From positions 1 through 34,001 of the forward strand of contig NZ_CAKVKB010000032.1 in the NCBI RefSeq assembly GCF_934754915.1: DNA of 34,001 nt, in the 5' to 3' direction. This DNA comes from an uncultured Clostridium sp. GTDB lineage: Bacteria > Bacillota > Clostridia > Clostridiales > Clostridiaceae. A model generated the notes under the pieces. The model was not told where the DNA came from. It saw nothing but the letters and a program-made list of their open reading frames with translations, and did not search any database. Positions 14,660 to 23,268 of the stretch are shown in pieces. A program made the position numbers and the translations under genes. Numbering within the stretch: position 1 is the stretch's first letter; each line of letters opens with the position of its first letter.

Positions 14660-16721
14660 GATGGCGTTTAATAATGTTAAGAAAAGTATTAAAGATTATA
14701 CAGTTTATTTTCTGACATTAACTTTTGCTGTAAGTATATTTTACAGTTTTAATTCAATTAGTTCACAAAGCATTTTAAGTGAACTGAATGCAAGTCAGAA
14801 ACAGTATGTAGATTTACTAAATCAAATGATGTCAATTCTTTCTATTGGAGTATCAGTAATACTTGGATGCCTGATTATATATGCAACAAATTTTCTTATT
14901 AAAAGAAGAAAAAAAGAATTTGGATTGTATATGATGCTTGGAATGAGAAAAAGAGCAATGTCAACTATATTGTTTCTCGAAACTTTTTATATAGGAATTA
15001 TATCCCTTGTAGCAGGTCTTGTTCTTGGATTGATATTTGCACAGTTCCTTTCTATACTTACAGCAAAACTTTTTGTACTTGAAATGTCTAAATATAGTTT
15101 TACTATTTCATATGAAGCCATTATTAAGACAATTGTATATTTTGGATTCATGTATGTAATTGTCATGATTTTCAATATTATATGTGTATCAAAATATAAA
15201 CTTATAAATCTTCTAAGTGCAGGAAGAAAAAATGAAAAAATAAAGATTAGAAATATATATGTTTCAGCTACAATATTTATTTTATCGATTATAATACTAG
15301 TTTTTGCATATCATTATATAGGAATTTCTAGTCTTGATTATACTAAATTTGAATTTAAAGCTTCTATAATTTTGGGAATTGTTGGAACGTTATTATTTTT
15401 TTATGGAATTTCATCTGTATTGTTTTACATTATATCAAAAAAATCAGATATTTATTACAATAAATTAAACAGTTTCAGCATAAGACAAATATCAAGCAAA
15501 TTCAATACAAATTTTATATCAATGACTGTAATATGTTTAATGCTTCTTGTAACTATAGGGGCTCTTGCTTGTGGTCTTGCAGTAAAAGATTCTATGGAAT
15601 CAACATTAAAAAAATCAACACAATTTGATGCATCAATCTCTTGTTATTCTATTGATGAGAATGAAAGTATAGAAGATCCAATAAAAGCCATAGAATCTCT
15701 TGGATATGATTTAAATGGAAATTGTGACAGCATGATATTAAAAACATATACTTTAGAAAACAGTGTGACTCCTGGAAAACTGTTATTAAAATATGCAGAT
15801 AAATCTAGTACGTCAATAATAGATATGCTTAATGGTCCAGCTTTTGGAAAATCTATAAATATGATATCTATTTCTGGTTTTAATGAAGCTAGAAAAATGC
15901 AGGGTAAGGAACCCGTGGAACTATCAGATGATGAAATACTTATTGCTAATAACTATGATGCATTGAAAGATTTAGCTGATAAATTTGTGAAAAATGAAGA
16001 TAGTATAAACATAAATGGGAAAGAATATGTGATCAAGGAAAAAAAGGTTATGGATGATTGTTTATATACTACTCCAGTAGCAAGTACAGCATTTTCTTTG
16101 ATAGTTCCAGATAAATTAATAGAAGAGAATGATGTGTATATTTCTGAACAAATTGTAAATATAAATTTTAAAGGCAGTGAAGATGATAAAAAAGCAGAAA
16201 AAGAAAAACTTACTGAGATATTGAACAAAGAATCTTTCAGGGATTATAGTGAACAGAGAAAAATTGATGAAGAAAGAGGATTTGCATTATATGGAATGAC
16301 AAGGCAGATGTGTATGGATGCAAGCAGAGGTCTTTCAATACTTGTGTTATTTATCGCAATATATCTTGGAATTGTATTCCTTATTTCAAGTGCGGCAGTA
16401 TTAGCACTTCAGCAGCTTTCATCTTGTAATGAATCAATTGACAGATATAGTTCTCTTAGAAAGATTGGAGCATCAAAATCAATGATTAATAAGAGTATAT
16501 TTACTCAGGTAGCTGTATTTTTCATGTTTCCATTAAGTCTTGCAATTGTTCATTCAATAATTGGAGTTAGAGCTGTAAATAGTTATTTAATGGCTTTTGG
16601 GACTTCTAATCAATTAAGTTCTATTTTAGTAACAGCGTTTATCATAATTATTGTTTATGGCGGATATTTGTATGGAACATATATCTCATATAAGAATGTA
16701 ATAGATAATGAATTTAATTAG
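14649..16721 (+). CDS. bceB: ABC transporter permease, BceB type
   Basis: The start is the ATG at 14649 behind GGAGGTGA (14633-14640). A TTG at 14631 in frame is less likely. The 690-aa permease has FtsX-like architecture and about ten membrane helices. Four or more lie in the first half, and a large soluble region of roughly 200 residues sits between the seventh and eighth helices (about 315-530). Three helices follow, with SSAAVLALQQLSSCNESIDRY and the YSSLRKIGASKSMI coupling element. The big extracellular loop is the part of BceB proteins that determines substrate and passes the signal to the kinase. Which peptide is recognised cannot be read from sequence. Confidence 0.92.
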   Translation: MYFKMAFNNVKKSIKDYTVYFLTLTFAVSIFYSFNSISSQSILSELNASQKQYVDLLNQMMSILSIGVSVILGCLIIYATNFLIKRRKKEFGLYMMLGMRKRAMSTILFLETFYIGIISLVAGLVLGLIFAQFLSILTAKLFVLEMSKYSFTISYEAIIKTIVYFGFMYVIVMIFNIICVSKYKLINLLSAGRKNEKIKIRNIYVSATIFILSIIILVFAYHYIGISSLDYTKFEFKASIILGIVGTLLFFYGISSVLFYIISKKSDIYYNKLNSFSIRQISSKFNTNFISMTVICLMLLVTIGALACGLAVKDSMESTLKKSTQFDASISCYSIDENESIEDPIKAIESLGYDLNGNCDSMILKTYTLENSVTPGKLLLKYADKSSTSIIDMLNGPAFGKSINMISISGFNEARKMQGKEPVELSDDEILIANNYDALKDLADKFVKNEDSININGKEYVIKEKKVMDDCLYTTPVASTAFSLIVPDKLIEENDVYISEQIVNINFKGSEDDKKAEKEKLTEILNKESFRDYSEQRKIDEERGFALYGMTRQMCMDASRGLSILVLFIAIYLGIVFLISSAAVLALQQLSSCNESIDRYSSLRKIGASKSMINKSIFTQVAVFFMFPLSLAIVHSIIGVRAVNSYLMAFGTSNQLSSILVTAFIIIIVYGGYLYGTYISYKNVIDNEFN

Positions 16722-16824
16722 TAAATTAAATATAGTTTTAGAGAAAGAATATGAATTTATATATGTTGATCATAAAAATTATAATGGATTTGATATTATA
16801 TATGGTAGAATAGATGAAAAATGA
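16708..16824 (+). CDS. Possible 38-aa small protein overlapping the bceB end
   Basis: An ATG inside the last codons of bceB opens a 38-codon frame. The product has a protein-like composition (EKEYEFIYVDHKNYNGFDI, residues 12-30, with many aromatic and charged residues). There is no own ribosome site, so translation would depend on coupling to bceB. It ends 12 bases before the bceB terminator hairpin. It may be a real small protein or the tail of a decayed gene. I do not recognise it. Confidence 0.3.
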   Translation: MNLISKLNIVLEKEYEFIYVDHKNYNGFDIIYGRIDEK

Positions 16825-16835
16825 TTATATATTTA

Positions 16836-16869
16836 AGGGACAGCAGATAATTATGCTGTCCCTATTTTG
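16836..16869 (+). terminator. Terminator hairpin after bceB
   Basis: AGGGACAGCA and TGCTGTCCCT pair perfectly around GATAATTA. The following ATTTT is a weak T-tract. Confidence 0.7.
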
Positions 16870-16874
16870 GCAGT

Positions 16875-16903
16875 TTGACAATTAATTACCTTAGATATAA
16901 AAT
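16875..16903 (+). promoter_or_regulatory. Sigma-A-like promoter of htpG
   Basis: TTGACA (16875-16880), a 17-base spacer and TAAAAT (16898-16903). No CIRCE-type repeat is visible between it and the start codon. Confidence 0.65.
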
Positions 16904-16942
16904 ATATTTTAGACTTAGAAAGATTAGAGGAGTGGTTATAAA

Positions 16943-18877
16943 ATGATAAAAGAAAATGGTAATATTTCAATTGATACAGAGAATATATTTCCTATTATTA
17001 AGAAATGGCTATACTCTGATAAGGACATTTTTATAAGAGAAGTTATAAGTAATGCATGTGATGCCATAAGCAAACTTCAAAGACTTGCTACAATAGGCGA
17101 AGCTGAAGTGGCTGATGATGAAGAATATAAGGTTACTGTTTCTGTGAATAAGGAAAAGAAAACACTTAAATTCAGTGATAACGGTATTGGTATGACTGAA
17201 GAGGAAGTTAAAAAATACATAAATCAGGTTGCTTTTTCTGGTGCAACAGATTTTATGGAAAAATATAAAGACAAAATGGATGAAGGAAAAGACATAATAG
17301 GTCATTTTGGTCTCGGATTTTATTCAACATTCATGGTATCTACAAAAGTTCAGATAGATACACTTTCATTTAAGAAAGATGCTGAGCCAGTAAAGTGGGT
17401 ATGTGAAGGCGGTACAGAATATGAAATAGCAGCTTCAGATGAAAGAAAAACAAGAGGTACTACAATAACTCTATATCTTGATGATGACAGTACTGAATTT
17501 TTAGAAGAATATAAAGTAAGACAGATAATAGAAAAATACTGTTCATTCCTTCCAACTGAAATATATTTAGAAGATGAAAATAAACCAAAGGAAGAACCTA
17601 AATATGAGACTAAGAAAAAAGAAGATGGAACAGAATATCAGGAATTAGTAGAACCTGAAGCACCAAAACCTTTAAATGATACTCATCCACTATGGATGAA
17701 GAAGCCAAGTGAATGTACAGACGAAGAATATAAAGAATTCTATAGAAAAGTATTTATGGACTTTAATGAACCTTTATTCTGGATTCATTTAAATGTAGAT
17801 TATCCATTTAACTTAAAAGGTATATTATATTTCCCTAAATTAACTCATGAAGTTGAAATAAGAGAAGGCCAGGTAAAACTTTATAATAATCAAGTCTTTG
17901 TTGCAGATAATATTAAAGAAGTAATACCAGAATTCCTTCTATTATTAAAAGGAACTATTGACTGCCCTGATTTACCATTAAATGTTTCAAGAAGTTTCCT
18001 TCAAAATGATAAGGATGTAGCTAAGATTTCCAACCATATAATCAAAAAGGTTGCAGATAAATTAGTTGACTTGTTCAAAAACAGCAGGGAAGAATTCAAT
18101 AAATTCTGGCCAGATATTCAGATATTCATTAAATATGGATGCTTGAGAGATGAAAAGTTCTATGAAAAGATTAAAGATATAATAATATTCAAGAACTTAA
18201 AAGGTGAATTTGTAACATTACATGATTACCTTGAATCCAATAAAGAAAAGCATGAAAATAAAGTATATTATGCTAATGATGAAAAACAGCAGTCACAATA
18301 TATAAAGATGTTTAAAGAATATGATCTTGATGCATTGATTTTAGATTGTACATTGGATGATCATTTCATCACATTCTTGGAAATGCATGAAAATGGAGTT
18401 AAATTCAAGAGAATTGATTCAGATATTTCTGATACTTTAGGAACTAAGGCTGATGAAAATGATGAAGCTCAAAAGAATGCAAACAAAGAGATAGAAGATG
18501 TATTTAAAGATGCATTAGGAGACAAAGCACCTAAAATTTCAGTTGAGGGATTAAAAAATGAAAAGACTTCAGCTATGATATTAATTTCAGAAGAATCAAG
18601 AAGAATGGCAGAAATGAGCAAGATGTATGCACAAGCTGGAATGGGTGCAATGGGAATGTTTAAGGAAGAAGAAACATTAGTTGTTAACAACAATAGCCCT
18701 CTTGTAAAGAAACTTGTTGAAGCAGCTAAAGATGATTCTAAAAAGGAAGATGTTAAGTTTATCTGTGAGCATATTTTTGATTTAGCAAAAATTGCAAATA
18801 AAGAATTAGAAGCAGATGAAATGGATAAATTCATAAAGAGAAATAATGAATTATTAAATAGAGTTATTTCTTTATAA
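16943..18877 (+). CDS. htpG: Molecular chaperone HtpG (Hsp90)
   Basis: HtpG is the bacterial Hsp90, a cytoplasmic ATP-driven homodimeric chaperone that helps late folding of client proteins. The 644-aa length is close to the family norm of about 620-650. The GHKL ATPase domain shows EVISNACDA (33-41, catalytic Glu and Mg-binding Asn), DNGIGM (79-84) and the lid motif GHFGLGFYS (120-128). The middle domain has the NVSRSFLQND segment with the conserved catalytic-loop Arg. The C-terminal dimerisation domain follows. A Lys/Glu-rich insertion near 210-235 separates the N and middle domains. The ATG is preceded by GAGGAG at 8-base spacing. It is transcribed alone, between its own promoter and a strong terminator. 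Confidence 0.97.
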   Translation: MIKENGNISIDTENIFPIIKKWLYSDKDIFIREVISNACDAISKLQRLATIGEAEVADDEEYKVTVSVNKEKKTLKFSDNGIGMTEEEVKKYINQVAFSGATDFMEKYKDKMDEGKDIIGHFGLGFYSTFMVSTKVQIDTLSFKKDAEPVKWVCEGGTEYEIAASDERKTRGTTITLYLDDDSTEFLEEYKVRQIIEKYCSFLPTEIYLEDENKPKEEPKYETKKKEDGTEYQELVEPEAPKPLNDTHPLWMKKPSECTDEEYKEFYRKVFMDFNEPLFWIHLNVDYPFNLKGILYFPKLTHEVEIREGQVKLYNNQVFVADNIKEVIPEFLLLLKGTIDCPDLPLNVSRSFLQNDKDVAKISNHIIKKVADKLVDLFKNSREEFNKFWPDIQIFIKYGCLRDEKFYEKIKDIIIFKNLKGEFVTLHDYLESNKEKHENKVYYANDEKQQSQYIKMFKEYDLDALILDCTLDDHFITFLEMHENGVKFKRIDSDISDTLGTKADENDEAQKNANKEIEDVFKDALGDKAPKISVEGLKNEKTSAMILISEESRRMAEMSKMYAQAGMGAMGMFKEEETLVVNNNSPLVKKLVEAAKDDSKKEDVKFICEHIFDLAKIANKELEADEMDKFIKRNNELLNRVISL

Positions 18878-18911
18878 TAAAATTGTAATAGTAAAAAATT
18901 ATTATTTGCTT

Positions 18912-18948
18912 AATAAGATGTTTTGATTATTCAGAACATCTTATTTTT
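18912..18948 (+). terminator. Rho-independent terminator after htpG
   Basis: AATAAGATGTT (18912-18922) pairs with AACATCTTATT (18935-18945), followed by T residues. Confidence 0.85.
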
Positions 18949-19013
18949 GAGTTTATAGAAAAACATGGAATCTAATGGAAAAATTTGATAATATATGATG
19001 TATAGGAGTAAAT

Positions 19014-19064
19014 ATGAAAGGTTTTATGAGAGGGGGAAAGAAATTTTTGCTTAGTTTTGAGTAG
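19014..19064 (+). CDS. Possible 16-aa leader peptide before the chemoreceptor gene
   Basis: ATG at 19014 behind AGGAG (19004-19008) opens MKGFMRGGKKFLLSFE and stops 14 bases before the chemoreceptor GTG, in a different frame. It has a better ribosome site than the receptor gene itself. It may couple translation, or it may be chance. Confidence 0.3.
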   Translation: MKGFMRGGKKFLLSFE

Positions 19065-19078
19065 AAATTTCGCATAAT

Positions 19079-21103
19079 GTGATTGCACGAACAATTAAGG
19101 GAAAATTAATTATTTCAATTACTGTTATAATAGCTATAGTAATGATATTTGTATCTTCAGTAAGTTATTATATTTCCAATAAAATAATAATGAATAAAGC
19201 TGAAGAAAAACAACATGAGATTTCACAAAGGTATGCAGATAATATTAATAACTGGTTATATGATGAAGAAATCAAGCTTCAATCAATAAAAGAAGAAGCA
19301 GAGATTCAAGGTGATTCTGATGTTTCATATATGAAGAGTTATCTTGACAAAAAATTTGATAGTTCAAAAGATACTGTAATACTTTATTATACAGGTTTTG
19401 AAGATAAAACACTTATTATAAGTGGTGAAAATGAAAATATTCCAGAAGGTTTTGATTGTACAACTAGAGATTGGTATAAAAATGCAATTAAAAATGGAAA
19501 AATTACATATACATCACCTTATGTAGATACAATTACAGGAGATATGGTGATTACCATTTCTGTTCCAATTGAAATAGATGGACAAAAAGTAGGGGTTGCA
19601 GGTGCGGATATAAGAATATCTGAAATTATAAATACAGTAGATAAAATAAATTCAGAAAAAAATAGTTATGCATTTTTATTGGATGAAGATAATAATTTTA
19701 TGACACATGTAAATGAAGAATATCTTTCTAAAGAGAACCGTGTTAATATTGATGATGCTGGAAATGGTATATACAAAGGATTATCAGACATATTAAATGG
19801 AGATTATGATGGAAGTGTATTTATGAATGATTATGATAATATAGAGAAATATTTTGTTATTAATCATATTGACAAAGCAGACTGGACATTATGTCTTGCT
19901 GTGCCAAAGAGTGAATTAACAAGAGGATTAAATTATATTGTCATGGGATTTGTAGCAGTAATGATAATAGGTATTTTAGTTGTAGCTGTATGCATAATCA
20001 TAATATCAAATCGTCTTTTTAAGCCTATTGAACATCTTAAAAAATTTGCATCAGGTGATTTTAGAGAAAATGCTGGAAAATCTGAATTGGAGAATAATAT
20101 TGATAAAAGATTTAAGGATGAACTAGAAGAGATAACATATGCTACTGAAACAATACAAAAGGATTTTAGGAGAACAATTCTTGGAACTAAAGAAGAAACT
20201 GAAAATATAGGAAACTATATAAATGAAACAAATGAAAATATGATTTTATTGAATAATAGAATAGATAATATAGCAGACTTGATAAAAAACATTACAGAGA
20301 GAGCAAAAAATACAGCATTGTCAACTAAGCAAGTAAGCAGCATAGCAGATGAAATAAAAAATGCAGTTGAAAAAACTGCTGATAAAGCAATTGAAGCAAC
20401 TAAAAGCACAGAAGATATAGAAAAGAGAGCACTAAGAATGAAATCTGATACAGAAATATCCAAAAATAATGCCAGCTCATTATATGAAGATGTTGAAAGA
20501 GAACTTTCAGATGCCATTGAAAAAGTCAAGAAGGTTGAGGAGATAAATAATCTATCAGAAGCGATTTTACAGATATCAGAACAGACTAACCTGCTTGCTT
20601 TAAATGCATCAATAGAAGCAGCAAGGGCTGGAGAAAATGGAAAGGGATTTGCAGTAGTTGCTGAGAAGATAAGAAAACTTGCAGAAGATTCTAAAAAAGC
20701 AATAGATAAAATTCAGTCTGTAAGCTGCGGAGTTGTTGAATCTGTCAATAATTTAAGTTTTGAATCAGAAAGAATACTGAAATTTGTTGATGATATAGTA
20801 ATACCTGATTATGATAAGATGTTAGATATAGCTGACCAGTATAAAAATGATGCGACTTATTATAAAGATGTAGCATCAGATTTAGGTGCGACATCAGAAG
20901 AACTTAATGCATCTGTTGATGGTATAGTTGAATCTGTTTCAGGAATAAGCAGACTAAATAGTGAAATAGCAATAAGTACAGAGGATATATTAAAAGAATC
21001 TAATAAAACAGAAGAAAATTCAGAAGCTGTGCTTGAAAGAGTTGGAAAAGTTAAGGAAAGCAGTGAAAGGCTTCAGAATATAATAAAAAGTTTCAAAATA
21101 TAG
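19079..21103 (+). CDS. Methyl-accepting chemotaxis protein with Cache sensor
   Basis: This 674-aa chemoreceptor begins with a membrane helix (about 9-32). The extracellular dCache-type sensor spans about 35-283 and includes CTTRDWYKNAIKNGKITYT (DWY at 131-133), SPYVDTITGDMVITISVPI and VGVAGADI. A second membrane helix is at about 285-311. HAMP-like and coiled-coil signalling regions follow. The CheA/CheW-contacting tip EQTNLLALNASIEAARAGENG begins near residue 500 and runs into GFAVVAEKIRKLAEDS. The DWY and following pattern resembles Cache domains that bind amino acids, but the ligand is not proved. The start is a GTG with no Shine-Dalgarno, right behind a short leader frame. The gene stands alone. 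Confidence 0.9.
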   Translation: MIARTIKGKLIISITVIIAIVMIFVSSVSYYISNKIIMNKAEEKQHEISQRYADNINNWLYDEEIKLQSIKEEAEIQGDSDVSYMKSYLDKKFDSSKDTVILYYTGFEDKTLIISGENENIPEGFDCTTRDWYKNAIKNGKITYTSPYVDTITGDMVITISVPIEIDGQKVGVAGADIRISEIINTVDKINSEKNSYAFLLDEDNNFMTHVNEEYLSKENRVNIDDAGNGIYKGLSDILNGDYDGSVFMNDYDNIEKYFVINHIDKADWTLCLAVPKSELTRGLNYIVMGFVAVMIIGILVVAVCIIIISNRLFKPIEHLKKFASGDFRENAGKSELENNIDKRFKDELEEITYATETIQKDFRRTILGTKEETENIGNYINETNENMILLNNRIDNIADLIKNITERAKNTALSTKQVSSIADEIKNAVEKTADKAIEATKSTEDIEKRALRMKSDTEISKNNASSLYEDVERELSDAIEKVKKVEEINNLSEAILQISEQTNLLALNASIEAARAGENGKGFAVVAEKIRKLAEDSKKAIDKIQSVSCGVVESVNNLSFESERILKFVDDIVIPDYDKMLDIADQYKNDATYYKDVASDLGATSEELNASVDGIVESVSGISRLNSEIAISTEDILKESNKTEENSEAVLERVGKVKESSERLQNIIKSFKI

Positions 21104-21145
21104 CAGATATATTTCAATTCCAATTATGAAGTAGAGATTTAACCA

Positions 21146-21174
21146 TTGAGAATTTGTCCTAATAATGGTATAAT
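21146..21174 (+). promoter_or_regulatory. Sigma-A-like promoter of the SCIFF gene
   Basis: TTGAGA (21146-21151), a 17-base spacer and TATAAT (21169-21174). Transcription should begin near 21181, giving a short leader with GGAGGG at 21194. Confidence 0.75.
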
Positions 21175-21207
21175 GGTTGAAGAAAATTTGAATGGAGGGC
21201 TTTTTAA

Positions 21208-21345
21208 ATGAAGCACATAAAAACAATAAACAAACCAAATATAAAAAACAGTTTATGCAAACCAGGCTGTAAAGAATGTGCAAACTCTTGCCAATCAGCT
21301 TGTAAGACTTCTTGCACAGTTGCAAACTTAGAATGCGAAAACTAA
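21208..21345 (+). CDS. SCIFF ranthipeptide precursor (six-cysteine in forty-five)
   Basis: This 45-residue peptide matches the SCIFF family exactly in length. It opens MKHIKTINKPN, the conserved leader for maturase recognition. A Cys-rich core of spaced CxxC, CxxxC and CxxxC units follows, ending with TSCTVANLECEN. Cysteines lie at 17, 21, 24, 28, 32, 36 and 43: the usual six plus an extra one at 17. In this family a radical-SAM enzyme links Cys sulfur to a neighbouring residue through a thioether (ranthipeptide), with Thr37 after Cys36 as a likely partner. SCIFF products have been linked to cell-cell signalling in solventogenic clostridia. The gene has its own promoter and terminator, and its maturase follows at 21703. 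Confidence 0.95.
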   Translation: MKHIKTINKPNIKNSLCKPGCKECANSCQSACKTSCTVANLECEN

Positions 21346-21353
21346 TTTTTAAG

Positions 21354-21385
21354 AGCAGTAACTGAAAAGTTACTGCTTACTTTAA
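21354..21385 (+). terminator. Terminator hairpin after the SCIFF gene
   Basis: AGCAGTAACT and AGTTACTGCT pair perfectly with a GAAA tetraloop. The tail TACTTTAATT is a weak T-tract, so some read-through to the maturase is possible. Confidence 0.75.
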
Positions 21386-21437
21386 TTATGGGTAAAAGTT
21401 ATCAATGACTGATGACTATAAATTAAAGACTTTAGAT

Positions 21438-21536
21438 GGAGCTGTCACATTAAGGAAACCCGCTATCCTGTATAGTATATTGATTAAGTTATTTGATACT
21501 ATATATGGTATGATTTAATCTTTGTGCGACAGCCCC
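21438..21536. repeat. MITE-like inverted-repeat element
   Basis: The ends read GGAGCTGTCACAT on the left and, on the minus strand, GGGGCTGTCGCACAAAG on the right. A nested TATAGTAT/ATACTATA hairpin lies inside. GGGGCTGTC ends are typical of IS1182-like insertion sequences. At about 100 bases with no open frame, this would be a miniature derivative. Confidence 0.45.
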
Positions 21537-21643
21537 TTAAATTTTGTTTTTAGGAAAGATTGTTAGCCGTTTTACGGCTTTACATATATGTTGCAGTATA
21601 AGTTATTCATAAGAACTTCATTAATTGCATTTTTGTGTACCAG

Positions 21644-21665
21644 CAAATTGTACATTGTTAATTGC
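21644..21665 (-). repeat. Partial dispersed-repeat unit
   Basis: AAATTGTACATTGTTAATTG matches the end block of the repeat copy at 11727-11780. Confidence 0.4.
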
Positions 21666-21702
21666 AGTATATATTATGAGTAGTATTTAGGAGGAATTTA
21701 AA

Positions 21703-23064
21703 ATGGCATTAATACATAAGTTTAAACAGGATGACAATTATTTTGTCTTAGATGTAAATACAGGAGCTGTGCATGTTGTTGATGAACTGGTTTATGATAT
21801 ATTAGATGATGATAAACTTGAGAATAAAAAAGATGTTTTGAACAGACTAAAAGGAAAATATGACTTAGATGAACTTTCAGAAGCTTATGATGAAATTCAG
21901 GAACTGGCAGAAGAAGGAATACTTTATTCAGAAGATAAATATGAAGAAATAGCACATAGTTCAATGGATGACAGAGACTATATAAAGGCTATATGTTTAA
22001 ATGTAATACATGGATGTAACTTAAGATGTAAATATTGTTTTGCAGATGAAGGAGAATATCATGGACATGGCGGCGTAATGAGTGTAGAAACAGCAAAAAA
22101 AGCTATAGATTATGTAATAAAGAGAAGCGGTCCAAGAAAGAATATTGAAATTGACTTATTTGGTGGAGAGCCTACATTAATTATGGATAAAATTAAGGGC
22201 ATAATAGCATATGCAAGAGAAAATGAAGAAAAGTGGGGCAAGAGAATAAGATTCACAATGACAACAAATGCAACACTTTTAACTCCAGAAATGATGGATT
22301 ATATGGATAAAGAAATGGGAAATATAATATTATCATTAGATGGAAGAAAAGAAGTCAATGACAATGTGAGAATAAAACCTGATAAGAGCGGTTCTTATGA
22401 TGATATAGTTCCAAACATAAAGGAAATGATAAAGAGAAGAACTCCAGGAAAGACTTATTATGTAAGAGGAACTTTTACCAGAGACAATACTGATTTTTAT
22501 GAAGATGTTATGGCAATGGTGAACGAAGGATTCAGAGAATTATCAATTGAACCAGTTGTATTAGAAGATAAGCATCCACTTTCGTTAAGAGAAGAAGATC
22601 TTCCAACAATATTTGAAAATTATGATAAGCTGTATCATGAAATGAAGAGAAGAAAGAAAGAAGGCGATGAATTCAGATTTTATCACTTTAACATCGACCT
22701 TCAGGGAGGGCCTTGTGTATATAAGAGAATTTCAGGCTGTGGAGCAGGATTTGAATATGTTGCAATAACTCCTCAAGGAGAAGTTTATCCTTGTCATCAG
22801 TTTGTTGGAAAAGAAGAATACAAATTAGGTGATATTTATGAAGATACTTATAATGCTGAATTAGCAAAGAAATTTAAGAAAGCACACATATATAATAAAC
22901 CAAAATGCAGAGAGTGCTGGGCAAGATTTTATTGCAGCGGTGGATGTCAGGCAAACAATGTTAATTTCAATGGTGATATGAACGTGCCATATGAAATTGG
23001 ATGTAAGATGCAGAAGAAGAGAATTGAATGTGCTATAGCATTAAAAGCAGTAGATAACGAATAG
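21703..23064 (+). CDS. SCIFF radical-SAM maturase (CteB-like)
   Basis: This 453-aa enzyme installs the thioether crosslink in the SCIFF peptide. Residues 1-85 have the look of an N-terminal RiPP-recognition element. The radical-SAM cluster motif is CNLRCKYC (C105, C109, C112), followed by DLFGGEPTL and FTMTTNATLL. The C-terminal SPASM region carries many cysteines: GPCVYKRISGCGAGFEYV, then VYPCHQF, CRECWARFYCSGGCQ and GCKMQKKRIEC. These bind two auxiliary [4Fe-4S] clusters. Length and motif order match TIGR03974-type maturases such as CteB of Clostridium thermocellum. The ATG has AGGAGG 8 bases upstream. It lies 357 bases behind the precursor gene and ends in a strong terminator. No dedicated exporter is adjacent. 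Confidence 0.95.
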   Translation: MALIHKFKQDDNYFVLDVNTGAVHVVDELVYDILDDDKLENKKDVLNRLKGKYDLDELSEAYDEIQELAEEGILYSEDKYEEIAHSSMDDRDYIKAICLNVIHGCNLRCKYCFADEGEYHGHGGVMSVETAKKAIDYVIKRSGPRKNIEIDLFGGEPTLIMDKIKGIIAYARENEEKWGKRIRFTMTTNATLLTPEMMDYMDKEMGNIILSLDGRKEVNDNVRIKPDKSGSYDDIVPNIKEMIKRRTPGKTYYVRGTFTRDNTDFYEDVMAMVNEGFRELSIEPVVLEDKHPLSLREEDLPTIFENYDKLYHEMKRRKKEGDEFRFYHFNIDLQGGPCVYKRISGCGAGFEYVAITPQGEVYPCHQFVGKEEYKLGDIYEDTYNAELAKKFKKAHIYNKPKCRECWARFYCSGGCQANNVNFNGDMNVPYEIGCKMQKKRIECAIALKAVDNE

Positions 23065-23076
23065 AATAAATATAAA

Positions 23077-23112
23077 AAATAGTGATGCTGATTTACCACA
23101 TCACTATTTTTT
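23077..23112 (+). terminator. Rho-independent terminator after the maturase
   Basis: AAATAGTGATG (23077-23087) pairs with CATCACTATTT (23099-23109), followed by T residues. Confidence 0.88.
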
Positions 23113-23268
23113 CATTTTACAGCTTAGCCAAACTAATGGTTTATAGAAGTGTAAAACTAAAAATATTGCTTAGTAAATTGTTAATTAGAATATATATTAT
23201 GTTTAATGGACAACACGTTTGAATGATAATATAGTAATGAGATTAAACAGTATAAAGGAGAAAGCAGA

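Larger units (their letters stand above)
21346..21702. other. Spacer between SCIFF gene and maturase
   Basis: The 357-base gap holds a tight terminator hairpin (21354-21377), a MITE-like inverted repeat (21438-21536), a small hairpin AGCCGTTTTACGGCT (21563-21577) and a partial dispersed-repeat unit (21644-21665). No other gene is visible. SCIFF and maturase therefore seem to be made from separate or only partly read-through transcripts. Confidence 0.6.
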
